Shown here one piece after another: positions 5,246-12,982 of a stretch of DNA of 52,416 nt. This DNA is from Bacteroidaceae bacterium (GTDB lineage: Bacteria > Bacteroidota > Bacteroidia > Bacteroidales > Bacteroidaceae). The notes under the pieces are model-generated. The model searched no databases. It was given only the letters and a program-made list of their open reading frames with translations, and was not told where the DNA came from. Position 1 is the first letter of the stretch, and every line of letters begins with the position of its first letter. The position numbers and the translations under genes were made by a program. The stretch lies in the NCBI GenBank assembly GCA_024398785.1, contig JAKSIO010000014.1, forward strand, positions 1 through 52,416. Direction: 5' to 3'.

Positions 5246-8200
5246 TTACTCATCAATATAATACAGTTTGCCGTCAATTATGTTGAAGCCTTTTTCAATG
5301 GAGCCAAGGGACTGACCTGCAAGATTGAATATTCCATCTCTATGGACATTCTCCTCAAATCCGGTTTCTACAGACTGAATGGTTGTTACAGTGCCACCGT
5401 CATAAAATAATGCTGTCAGTTTGGCTGGGATAGAACCTGCAGACTTCAAGTAAGCGCGGAACGGTGAAACTGTAAGACTTTGGGTGGCATTTTTCACTGC
5501 TCCATCACTGATGAAATACAGACTCTCCAAATCTGTCTGGTCAGTAAACACCGTATCGTTACTACCAAGATTGCCTGTCATTGTCCAACCGTTGTTTTCA
5601 ATGTCATCGGGTTCTTTGCTGAATGTTTCGCTAATGCTGATAAATTCATACAGACTTCCTTTTTGACCACGGAAATAGAAAACGGCGGGGGTTCCAGCTT
5701 TCAGTGTATCAACGGCATAGAACTCAAACTCTGTCTGTTCATCGTTGCCAATTACATTTTCCAGTGTGTAATATCTTATGGAATCATTGGATTGGACAGC
5801 GTATGGAAGAATTACTGTTCCATAATTGCCTGAAATTTCTCTGTCGGTATAGATTGCCCTTTCTTTGCTGCTTTTATAGTGGGGGTAGGCATCGCCGCCA
5901 GACGCAATGTTCTGTTCCCAAGGCAGACCTACGCTGGCATCGTTGCTATTACCGTTCAAATTATAGCACAGTGTACCGTCTTTGGCATCTTCTGCAGTGA
6001 ACTCGTATACACCTTTCTGTTCAAAGGTTGTGTCCAAGCTGTAGCAGTTCCGGACAGTAATGTTAGTCGTATCTTCTCCGCGTGCAAAGCCCAAGTTTGA
6101 CTCTGTACCTGTAACTTTACCTGAATTCCAGCAACTTGTTATGATTGCATCATGTTTACTGAATCCGCAGAGAGCAGCGGTTTGTTTTTCAGCGGTTATA
6201 TTGCCCATGTTGTAGCTGTTGTCAATTGTAAGTGTCATTTTACTGTCGGAATATATTCCACCCACCAATCCGCCGCAGTCATAACTGCCGGTAATATTGG
6301 CTGCATTGCCACAGCCTATTATCTTAATGAAACCAACAGTCTGGGCTTTGTGATTGGCATAACCTATAATGGCACCAACACCGTATTTTCCTTTAATTGA
6401 ACCGGAACCGATAATAAGGTCACGTACTTCTGTATTTATGTCAACAACACCAAAGAAACCCTGTCCTGCTTTGTCTTGATAATTATTGGTATTGTCAAGA
6501 TTTTTGATTGTATGGCCACCGCCAAAACATCTGCCTGAGAACGGGTGATCAGATGTACCTATCGGTTCCCAATCAATACCTTCGCAGTCAATGTCAGCGT
6601 TGATATATACCAGATATGTAGGTCTCTTCCCATTCTCCACATGCTTTCGCAGTGTGTCCAGGTCTGCAACGCTTGAAATTATATACACACCGTCAATATT
6701 CTCGAAATCCTGCATATTTTCATTATTGTGAGACTGGTCAGGTACCGGATATCCGTCGTCATTTATTGCCTGATGCCATGGAGAATTGTCGCTTGTTTCT
6801 CCGTCATTGAGTAAATTGGCAACTATTCCATTTTCCAATATATTGCTTGTAACTGGAATTCTATCGTCTTTCATATTATCATAACTCTCGGCAAGATAAT
6901 AGTTCTTTCTCAAAGTTCCCAGATCTTCTTTATTATTGAAATTACCTATCGGATCAGACTTACCGTCTTTTTGATGATTGTTAATCTCTCCAACGTTAAG
7001 ACAGTGGTTTATCATATCTCCATAATCGCCCTCACCAAAGATTCCGCCAACAAATTCATAACCTTTGATTGTGCCGGCATTGAGACAATTGGTAATGGTG
7101 GTTGGACCGCAACTTTCACTGTTGGTTTCTCCTACAATGCCACCTACACCGGCATCGTAACAGATCAGAACACCATAGTTGATACACATGCTGAATGTTC
7201 CTCCCACACAATAACCGCATATTCCGCCAACATCGTCGTGTGCGTCCAGTTCCTGATCAATATATACTACAAGCGCAGCCACTGCACCAGCCACTATAGT
7301 GACAAATGCTGCGGTCAGAACAACAGGTGCAGCCGGTGATTCTATCAGAGCCAACATCCAACCTACTGCATTTCCTATTACACCTGAACCAAGTCCTCCA
7401 ATATATGACGCTGCCATTGCGGCAATGTCAAAGTCCTGATCTTTATATTGTTTCTCTAGTGCATCTTCAATTTCAGTAAGGTCTATATTATCGAGGGCTT
7501 TCTTCATATTGCTGACCGCATTGATGAAATCAGCTTCTTTGCTGTGCATAATGCAACCGCTGTTACTGCAGTTTGAAAAGTGAGATTTTCTGCTTTTGCC
7601 GGTAATGCCGCCAACACAATCGTCAAGTGCTCCTATCTGGGCCATGTTGATGCAGAATACAAACTGGTCACTGTTGCTATCTCCCACAAAACCGCCGGCG
7701 TATGCATTACCCCAACTGCCGTCTGCATAGACACTTGAATATGCGCTGTTGCTGCAGTTGCAGTAAAATGAATTGTAACTGAGCCCGACAAAACCTCCGG
7801 CACGGTTGCCATCAACTGTGACATCGTTGTTGATACCCATCACATTGCGGAATTCGCAATTCTCGGCTTTACCTACAATGGCTCCGGCATCATCGTCATC
7901 GTTGAATACTGATACATTGGCAACAATCACATTAGTGAACTTAGTGTTTTTGGCTGTACATGCCACAGCGCCTATGTCATCATCGTCCCACTCAAGACGG
8001 AAATTGCTTATGATAAGGTTTGTCAGGGTGGCTCCCTCAAGGGCTTTGATTATAGGTTTGTGAGCCCGGTTGTCTGACCCTTTTGTATTTTCACCGCCAC
8101 TTAGTGTGTGGCATATGGGATTTCCTGATTCATCGGTTCCAGAGCCATCAATGATACCTTTGTAGGTAACATTGATCATGTCAAAACCAGCACCCGTCAA

Positions 8201-8347
8201 ATCAATATTGGCCGTAAGTTTGATGTTTTCATTATTTTTAACTGCTTCTTTGAAATCCGGGTAATTATTTACCAATCTGAATTCCGTCTTTGCCATTGCT
8301 CCAATACAACTAAACAACAGCAACATGAGTGTGATATACTTTCTCAT
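5246..8347 (-). CDS. Large secreted GLUG-type repeat protein with an internal hydrophobic insert
   Basis: A 1033-residue exported protein with signal peptide (residues 1-19, cut after AMA). Most of it consists of short repeats of the type GGxxG-x-N-x-C-xNxG (for example AGGFVG, VGGITG, VGGICG, CGGLVGG), the GLUG-like pattern expected to stack into a right-handed beta-solenoid, as in adhesins. The repeat array is interrupted at about 271-307 by a charged helical stretch and at 308-363 by a strongly hydrophobic, Gly/Ala-rich segment able to cross a membrane twice. The C-terminus (IFNLAGQSLGS, then KGFNIIDGKLYYID) is the short terminal domain common on Bacteroidales surface proteins. It lies 14 nt after the HD gene, so it is probably in the same operon. 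Adhesion or surface binding is inference. Confidence 0.75.
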   Translation of the reverse strand: MRKYITLMLLLFSCIGAMAKTEFRLVNNYPDFKEAVKNNENIKLTANIDLTGAGFDMINVTYKGIIDGSGTDESGNPICHTLSGGENTKGSDNRAHKPIIKALEGATLTNLIISNFRLEWDDDDIGAVACTAKNTKFTNVIVANVSVFNDDDDAGAIVGKAENCEFRNVMGINNDVTVDGNRAGGFVGLSYNSFYCNCSNSAYSSVYADGSWGNAYAGGFVGDSNSDQFVFCINMAQIGALDDCVGGITGKSRKSHFSNCSNSGCIMHSKEADFINAVSNMKKALDNIDLTEIEDALEKQYKDQDFDIAAMAASYIGGLGSGVIGNAVGWMLALIESPAAPVVLTAAFVTIVAGAVAALVVYIDQELDAHDDVGGICGYCVGGTFSMCINYGVLICYDAGVGGIVGETNSESCGPTTITNCLNAGTIKGYEFVGGIFGEGDYGDMINHCLNVGEINNHQKDGKSDPIGNFNNKEDLGTLRKNYYLAESYDNMKDDRIPVTSNILENGIVANLLNDGETSDNSPWHQAINDDGYPVPDQSHNNENMQDFENIDGVYIISSVADLDTLRKHVENGKRPTYLVYINADIDCEGIDWEPIGTSDHPFSGRCFGGGHTIKNLDNTNNYQDKAGQGFFGVVDINTEVRDLIIGSGSIKGKYGVGAIIGYANHKAQTVGFIKIIGCGNAANITGSYDCGGLVGGIYSDSKMTLTIDNSYNMGNITAEKQTAALCGFSKHDAIITSCWNSGKVTGTESNLGFARGEDTTNITVRNCYSLDTTFEQKGVYEFTAEDAKDGTLCYNLNGNSNDASVGLPWEQNIASGGDAYPHYKSSKERAIYTDREISGNYGTVILPYAVQSNDSIRYYTLENVIGNDEQTEFEFYAVDTLKAGTPAVFYFRGQKGSLYEFISISETFSKEPDDIENNGWTMTGNLGSNDTVFTDQTDLESLYFISDGAVKNATQSLTVSPFRAYLKSAGSIPAKLTALFYDGGTVTTIQSVETGFEENVHRDGIFNLAGQSLGSIEKGFNIIDGKLYYIDE

Positions 8348-8361
8348 ACGTTATGAAGCGT

Positions 8362-9030
8362 TTATTCAGCATTACTGTTGGGTTCTACAATAGACGATGC
8401 CAACCCGTCTGCGGCCTGTATTATGGCAAGCAGAGGACATTTGTCTTTGGCAGCATTCATATTTGATTTGAGTTCCGCACTCTGGAACGGCAGATCCCAG
8501 GCGCTCATGTGCCAGCGTATAGCAATTATTTCATCGTCGGTCAGTTCCAAGCCCCAGCGCAACAGCTGTATTACGGACTTTTCACCATGACCGAACGGGA
8601 ACTGGTTGTAGTTGACATTGTACGTTTCGTACTCTTTCCATTGGCCGTCTGTTTTCTGCCACTTTTTCTCTATATAATATATTTCAGATTTGTTGACATC
8701 GTGCAGAAGAGATGAAATTATCACACTCTCTTCAGTCACTTTATCCTTGAGATATTTAATATTGGGATAATTGTCAATGAGCTGCTGACGCAACATAAGC
8801 GCAATATGCATAACATTCAGGGAATGCTCCAGAAGTCCGCCCTGGTAATTCAGATGAAAACGGGTCGATGCCGGCGCCTTGAAAAAGCCCAGTTCTTCAA
8901 GTTTTTCAAGTACGCAGTCAATACCTTTTCTGTTTGTACTTTTTAGCTTGTCAATAAATTCTTGTCTGTTATCCATACCTGTATTGTTTATCATTCCGAA
9001 TAGTTCGCCAAAATCGGATATCTGTTTCAT
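8362..9030 (-). CDS. HD-domain phosphohydrolase
   Basis: A 222-residue cytosolic protein with a full set of HD-superfamily metal ligands: His69 (GGLLEHS), His110-Asp111 (LLHDVNK), His148 (FGHGEKS), His174 (RWHMSAWD) and Asp207 (QAADG). The pattern fits HD hydrolases acting on nucleotides, with the GH-x-x-KS segment seen in many phage and Bacteroidetes members. The substrate cannot be read from the sequence. The start lies 2 nt after the stop of the glycosyltransferase gene upstream, so the two are translationally close. No membrane segments or signalling domains are attached. Confidence 0.8.
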   Translation of the reverse strand: MKQISDFGELFGMINNTGMDNRQEFIDKLKSTNRKGIDCVLEKLEELGFFKAPASTRFHLNYQGGLLEHSLNVMHIALMLRQQLIDNYPNIKYLKDKVTEESVIISSLLHDVNKSEIYYIEKKWQKTDGQWKEYETYNVNYNQFPFGHGEKSVIQLLRWGLELTDDEIIAIRWHMSAWDLPFQSAELKSNMNAAKDKCPLLAIIQAADGLASSIVEPNSNAE

Positions 9031-9032
9031 AT

Positions 9033-10073
9033 TTATTCTGTGGTTTTAATTCTCAGTTTATTGAAAGTGTTCTGACGTTTTACGTGCAAACGCCATAATA
9101 TGGAAAAGCCGGTGCGTTCAGGGATATTGTCTGTAACGGCAAGAGCCATGTTTTCCTGTCTCTTCTGTTGGAAACTGTCCTTAAGACTGCGCACCTGGTG
9201 TCTGGCTTTCAGAACCGCTGCAAAGTGTTTGGGCTTAAGTTTGAGCAGATAGACACAGGCTGCAATAATGTCAAGACAGTAGCGCTTGCGCATTATAGGT
9301 TTCAGCTCCTTTTCAGGAAGGTTTTTGTAAAGCAAAAGAGCATTGTTTCTGAAATTCAGATAAGTCTTGTAAGGTTTTTCCGCTCCTAATGTTCCGCCAC
9401 CTATGTGGTAAACAACACTTTGCGGCACAAGTCTTATCTGATATCCGCGAGCACGCATACGCCAGCATAAATCAATTTCTTCCATATGAGCAAAGAAATC
9501 CGCATCAAATCCGCCTGTTTCTTTGAAGATTTTGCTGCGTACAAGCATTGCCGCTCCTGTTGCCCAGAAAAGTGATGCGTCAGTATCATATTGTCCGCTG
9601 TCTGTTTCAATCGAGTCAAAGATACGGCCACGGCAGAACGGGTATCCAAGACGGTCAATAAAACCACCTGCCGCTCCGGCATATTCAAACATGTCACGGT
9701 TAACTATCTGATGAATCTTGGGCTGGCATGCCGCAACTTGCGGATTGTTGTCAAGATAACTGATCATTGGTTCAAGCCACCCCATTGTTACTTCAACATC
9801 TGAATTGAGAAGCATGTAATAGTCTGCACGTACATATTGCAATGCGCGGTTGTAACCATCGGCAAAGCCGTAATTGCGGTCAAGTTTTATATACGGAATC
9901 TGCGGGAATTTTTCTCTCATCAGTTTGTCTGAGCCATCTGTAGAAGCGTTGTCTGCAACAACAATCTCAACATACGGACTTATTGAACAACGTATCAGGA
10001 TAGGCAGGTATTTTTCCAGCATACCCTCTCCGTTCCAATTGAGAATTACTATTGCGGTTTTACTGTTTCCCAT
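9033..10073 (-). CDS. Family 2 glycosyltransferase (rhamnosyltransferase-like)
   Basis: A 346-residue GT-A enzyme. Classical GT2 blocks are in order: IVILNWNG (8-15), VVADNASTDGS (38-48), LDRNYGFADGYNRAL (64-78), LLNSDVEV (88-95) for donor and metal binding, and later GGFDADFFAHMEEIDLCWR, the ED-x-x-x-R-like acceptor/catalytic segment. It closely resembles rhamnosyltransferases of the WbbL/RfbF kind. The C-terminal 80 residues are basic and amphipathic and may bind the membrane. It follows mtaB by 18 nt in the same direction and probably shares the mtaB promoter. Sugar specificity is unproven. Confidence 0.85.
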   Translation of the reverse strand: MGNSKTAIVILNWNGEGMLEKYLPILIRCSISPYVEIVVADNASTDGSDKLMREKFPQIPYIKLDRNYGFADGYNRALQYVRADYYMLLNSDVEVTMGWLEPMISYLDNNPQVAACQPKIHQIVNRDMFEYAGAAGGFIDRLGYPFCRGRIFDSIETDSGQYDTDASLFWATGAAMLVRSKIFKETGGFDADFFAHMEEIDLCWRMRARGYQIRLVPQSVVYHIGGGTLGAEKPYKTYLNFRNNALLLYKNLPEKELKPIMRKRYCLDIIAACVYLLKLKPKHFAAVLKARHQVRSLKDSFQQKRQENMALAVTDNIPERTGFSILWRLHVKRQNTFNKLRIKTTE

Positions 10074-10091
10074 CTTTATACTTATATTACA

Positions 10092-11408
10092 TCAATTTTC
10101 AAATGAACCCACAACACACTCTTTTGAAGTATCGGCATTGATGCCGTTTATTCTGACTTTGACAATCTTATTTGCCAACGCATTGTCTTTTGGAACTTCA
10201 ACTTTTATGTAATTATCTGTAAATCCATACATTACGTTCCCGTTTGTAGCGTGTTCCAACAAAACATCAACTGTGCTCCCAATATAGTTTTGATAGAATG
10301 CAGCAAGTTTTCTGTCCGAAATGGCTGAAAGACGCTCACTGCGATCATGCTTTTCCTGTTCCGAAACCACATGGGGAATATTCAATGCCCGCGTACCTGG
10401 ACGTTCGGAATAACTGAAAACGTGTAATCTGGTAATTGGCAGTGACTCAATAAAACGGCATGAATCATCAAACAGTTCTGGGGTTTCGCCACGCATGCCT
10501 ACAATGACATCAACTCCGATAAATGCGTTAGGCATAACGGTTTTGATACGCTCTATGCGTTCTTTGAACAATTGGCAGTCATAATGTCTTCCCATAAGTT
10601 TAAGAACGGTATCGTTTCCGCACTGAAGCGGTATATGGAAATGCGGCATAAACCGTTTTGATTGAGCTACATAATCTATTATCAGATCTGTAAGCATATT
10701 TGGTTCAATAGATGATATTCTGTAACGCTCAATGCCTTCAACCTTATCCAAGGCCTTTACCAAGTCAAAAAATGTCTGGTTTGTTGAGCGACCGTAATCA
10801 CCAATATTGATTCCCGTAATTACTATTTCTTTACCACCCTGTTCCGCAACCTGCCGTGCCTGCATTACCAGTTCTTCAATACTGGGATTGCGGCTGTGGC
10901 CGCGTGCAAAAGGAACAGTACAGTATGAGCAGAAATTGTTGCATCCGTCCTGGACTTTGAGAAAATAGCGTGTCCTGTCACCCCGTGAGCATGACGGTAC
11001 AAAACAATTGTCTGTCCCAGGCGCACAAATATCAACCAAAGGTTCCGGTTGTTTTGACAAATTGCCAAGATAATCCTGAACATGTTTTTTCCCGTCCTGG
11101 CCAATAATCACATCAAGACCATGAATCTGCTTTAATGTATCGCTGCGAAGCTGTGCACTGCAGCCGGTTGCAATTATATATGCTTTGGGGTATTGTCTTA
11201 TGATTTTGTGAATGAGTTGCCTGCTCTTTTTATCGGCAACCATTGTAACTGAACATGTATTTATAAGGCAGATGTCAGGAAGTTGTCCAACCTGACACTG
11301 TTGGGCACCTAATTGACATAGATTCTGTACAATAGACGCTGTTTCAGCAAAATTAAGCTTGCATCCTAATGTATAGCTTTTTATCCTTTTCCCTATAAGA
11401 GATTCCAT
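10092..11408 (-). CDS. mtaB: tRNA t6A37 methylthiotransferase MtaB
   Basis: A 438-residue radical-SAM methylthiotransferase that converts t6A37 to ms2t6A37 in ANN-decoding tRNAs. It has the N-terminal UPF0004 cysteines Cys16 (TLGCKLNF), Cys52 (NTCSVT) and Cys83 (TGCSAQ), the radical-SAM triad Cys156-x3-Cys160-x2-Cys163 (QDGCNNFCSYC), and a C-terminal TRAM region. The TLGCKLN start and NTCSVT motif point to MtaB rather than MiaB or RimO. Length matches the family. The promoter at 11434-11464 is directly upstream, and the two following genes are packed behind it. Confidence 0.93.
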   Translation of the reverse strand: MESLIGKRIKSYTLGCKLNFAETASIVQNLCQLGAQQCQVGQLPDICLINTCSVTMVADKKSRQLIHKIIRQYPKAYIIATGCSAQLRSDTLKQIHGLDVIIGQDGKKHVQDYLGNLSKQPEPLVDICAPGTDNCFVPSCSRGDRTRYFLKVQDGCNNFCSYCTVPFARGHSRNPSIEELVMQARQVAEQGGKEIVITGINIGDYGRSTNQTFFDLVKALDKVEGIERYRISSIEPNMLTDLIIDYVAQSKRFMPHFHIPLQCGNDTVLKLMGRHYDCQLFKERIERIKTVMPNAFIGVDVIVGMRGETPELFDDSCRFIESLPITRLHVFSYSERPGTRALNIPHVVSEQEKHDRSERLSAISDRKLAAFYQNYIGSTVDVLLEHATNGNVMYGFTDNYIKVEVPKDNALANKIVKVRINGINADTSKECVVGSFEN

Positions 11409-11433
11409 GCTTATGATAACAGGTTCAGTTTGT

Positions 11434-11464
11434 CAAAATTACAAAAAAAACGGGCAAGCCCAAA
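11434..11464 (-). promoter_or_regulatory. mtaB promoter, nested in the rplI terminator
   Basis: The -7 box TAATTTTG is at 11441-11434 and a TTTG -33 box is at 11464-11461, 19 bp away. The -33 box is the loop of the rplI terminator hairpin, so one stretch of DNA ends one operon and begins the next. Confidence 0.6.
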
Positions 11465-11473
11465 GGTTTGCCC
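11443..11473 (-). terminator. Intrinsic terminator of rpsF-rpsR-rplI
   Basis: On the minus strand a 9-bp stem (GGGCAAACC with GGCTTGCCC, one G-U pair) and a 4-nt loop are followed by a run of eight T after one G. It lies 24 nt beyond the rplI stop. Confidence 0.85.
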
Positions 11474-11496
11474 ATTCATTTTTATTGAGAATAAAA

Positions 11497-11940
11497 TTAT
11501 TCAGCTACTACTTCAAATGCTACTTCTGCCTGAACTTCTTTGTGCAGACGTACAACAGCAGAGTATTCACCAAGTTTCTTGACAGCTTCTTTGATTACAA
11601 TAATCTTTCTGTCAATTTCAATACCAAGCTTTGCAAGTTCAGCTGCAATGTCAGCATTGGTAACACCACCAAAGATAGAGCCTGTTTCGCTGACCTTAAC
11701 GGCAATCTTCAAAGATACACCGTTCAACTTGGCTGCAACAGCCTCTGCATCTGCCTTGAGCTGTGCAAGTTTTCTTGCCTGCTGTTTGAGGTTTTCTGCA
11801 AGAACCTTCTTTGATGATTCGTTTGCTATAACTGCTTTACCTGTAGGGATAAGATAGTTGCGGCCGTAACCGTCTTTTACCTTAACAATATCGTTTTTGT
11901 AACCCAAATTGATTACATCTTCTTTCAAAATAAGTTCCAT
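11497..11940 (-). CDS. rplI: 50S ribosomal protein bL9
   Basis: A 147-residue protein. The N-terminal signature VINLGYKNDIVKVKDGYGRN and the following LIPTGKAVIA are the L9 RNA-binding domain, joined by a long charged helix (about 45-80) to the C-terminal domain, which has GSIFGGVT. It binds 23S rRNA near the L1 stalk and supports reading-frame fidelity. Last gene of rpsF-rpsR-rplI and followed by a strong terminator. Confidence 0.97.
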   Translation of the reverse strand: MELILKEDVINLGYKNDIVKVKDGYGRNYLIPTGKAVIANESSKKVLAENLKQQARKLAQLKADAEAVAAKLNGVSLKIAVKVSETGSIFGGVTNADIAAELAKLGIEIDRKIIVIKEAVKKLGEYSAVVRLHKEVQAEVAFEVVAE

Positions 11941-11962
11941 GTCAATTCAATTTATTAAAGGG

Positions 11963-12229
11963 TTATTTCATCATGTCTGTAACGTATGGGAGCAATGCCA
12001 AATGACGTGCTCTCTTAACTGCCTGAGAAACTCTGCGCTGATATTTCAAAGATGTACCTGTAATACGACGTGGCAGAAGTTTGCCCTGCTCGTTAAGGAA
12101 TCTCTTAAGAAATTCAGGATCTTTGAAATCGATATACTTAATACCGCTCTTTTTAAAACGGCAGTATTTTTTCTTTTTGATGTCTACTGACTGAGGTGCC
12201 AGATATCTAACTTCTGATTGCTGTTCCAT
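11963..12229 (-). CDS. rpsR: 30S ribosomal protein bS18
   Basis: An 88-residue basic protein with the S18 core [16 protein letters not shown] and the segment [15 protein letters not shown] followed by [11 protein letters not shown]. It pairs with S6 on the platform of the 30S subunit. It lies between rpsF (3 nt gap) and rplI (22 nt gap), the usual bacterial order. Confidence 0.97.
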   Translation of the reverse strand: MEQQSEVRYLAPQSVDIKKKKYCRFKKSGIKYIDFKDPEFLKRFLNEQGKLLPRRITGTSLKYQRRVSQAVKRARHLALLPYVTDMMK

Positions 12230-12232
12230 AAC

Positions 12233-12586
12233 TTAAGCCTCCTCCTGTTTTGGTGTTGAATTCTTTAAACTTTTTCTCTTTGCAGAATATTCTACTGCAT
12301 ACTTGTCTTCCTTAACTGTAAGGAAACGCATAACGCGCTCATCACGACGGAAGTTTACTTCAAGTGTGTCTACTACAGAAGGCTCTGCCTTGAATTCAAT
12401 GAGAACATAGAATCCGGTTGATTTCTTCTGGATTGGGTAAGCAAGCTTGCGCATACCCCAGTTCTCCTGATTGATAATCTCAGCACCTGCGTTGCTAAGA
12501 ATACCCTGGAATTTGTCTACCGCTTCCTTCATCTGGTCATCAGATAAAACGGGAGTCAAAATGAAAACGGTTTCGTACTGATTCAT
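12233..12586 (-). CDS. rpsF: 30S ribosomal protein bS6
   Basis: A 117-residue protein beginning [18 protein letters not shown] and containing [20 protein letters not shown] and the [12 protein letters not shown] segment, all diagnostic of S6. The C-terminal tail is Lys-rich with a Gln/Glu end. It is the first gene of the operon, with a consensus promoter 44-74 nt upstream. In other bacteria the S6-S18 complex binds the leader of this mRNA; no such structure is evident here. Confidence 0.97.
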   Translation of the reverse strand: MNQYETVFILTPVLSDDQMKEAVDKFQGILSNAGAEIINQENWGMRKLAYPIQKKSTGFYVLIEFKAEPSVVDTLEVNFRRDERVMRFLTVKEDKYAVEYSAKRKSLKNSTPKQEEA

Positions 12587-12629
12587 AAAATTTTAAATTA
12601 TTAATGTTAGTGCTTTTATTAAGCGAGCG

Positions 12630-12660
12630 CAAAATTAGTAAAAAAAATATTGACACACAA
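12630..12660 (-). promoter_or_regulatory. rpsF operon promoter
   Basis: TTG at 12660-12658, 20 bp, TAATTTTG at 12637-12630: a textbook Bacteroidetes promoter, in an AT-rich setting suited to a highly expressed ribosomal operon. Confidence 0.75.
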
Positions 12661-12710
12661 TTTTTTTGAAAAAAAATAGCTTCTGTTCCCTTCCGGTCAA
12701 AAAAAACTCT

Positions 12711-12718
12711 TATATTTG
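12711..12718 (+). promoter_or_regulatory. -7 box for the small membrane protein gene
   Basis: TATATTTG fits the TAnnTTTG consensus about 40 nt before the ATG at 12759. A clear -33 TTG at 20 bp is missing. Confidence 0.5.
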
Positions 12719-12758
12719 CATCTGTTAAATGCATAGAACAATATAAAATGTCATTATA

Positions 12759-12938
12759 ATGAAAAAGGATTTATTAAAGTATCTGGGGGCAATAGTTGTA
12801 ATTTTGGGTGCTATTCTCCTGATAATCAGTTCTTTTGCCGGGTTGAACAATAACAATGGAGTTCAGTTTACCGGAATTGCTTTAATGATTGTAGGTGTGA
12901 TTGCCTACATAATCATGAATAAGAAAATTGAGGACTGA
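12759..12938 (+). CDS. Small two-TM membrane protein, 59 aa
   Basis: A short gene on the opposite strand to its neighbours. It begins MKKDLLKYLGAIVV and has two hydrophobic helices (about 8-28 and 38-53) joined by the polar loop LNNNNGVQFTG, ending in the basic-acidic tail NKKIED. A -7 box lies 40 nt upstream and a strong intrinsic terminator begins inside its last codons, so it is a complete single-gene unit. Two-helix proteins of this size are frequent in Bacteroidales. No function can be assigned. Confidence 0.7.
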   Translation: MKKDLLKYLGAIVVILGAILLIISSFAGLNNNNGVQFTGIALMIVGVIAYIIMNKKIED

Positions 12939-12955
12939 GTTCCTCAATTTTTTTT
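12925..12955 (+). terminator. Intrinsic terminator of the small gene
   Basis: A perfect 10-bp stem AAATTGAGGA/TCCTCAATTT with a 6-nt loop is followed by five further T. On the minus strand the same hairpin is followed by a weaker T-rich run, so it may also stop the convergent LtaS-like operon that ends at 12983. Confidence 0.85.
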
Positions 12956-12982
12956 GCCCTTGTCTATAGCTGTACCCTACTC

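Noticed and set aside
5159..7339. Several plus-strand ORFs opposite the GLUG protein
   Set aside because: All lie antisense to the 1033-aa gene, have low-complexity translations and no promoter; they are shadows of the repeat composition.
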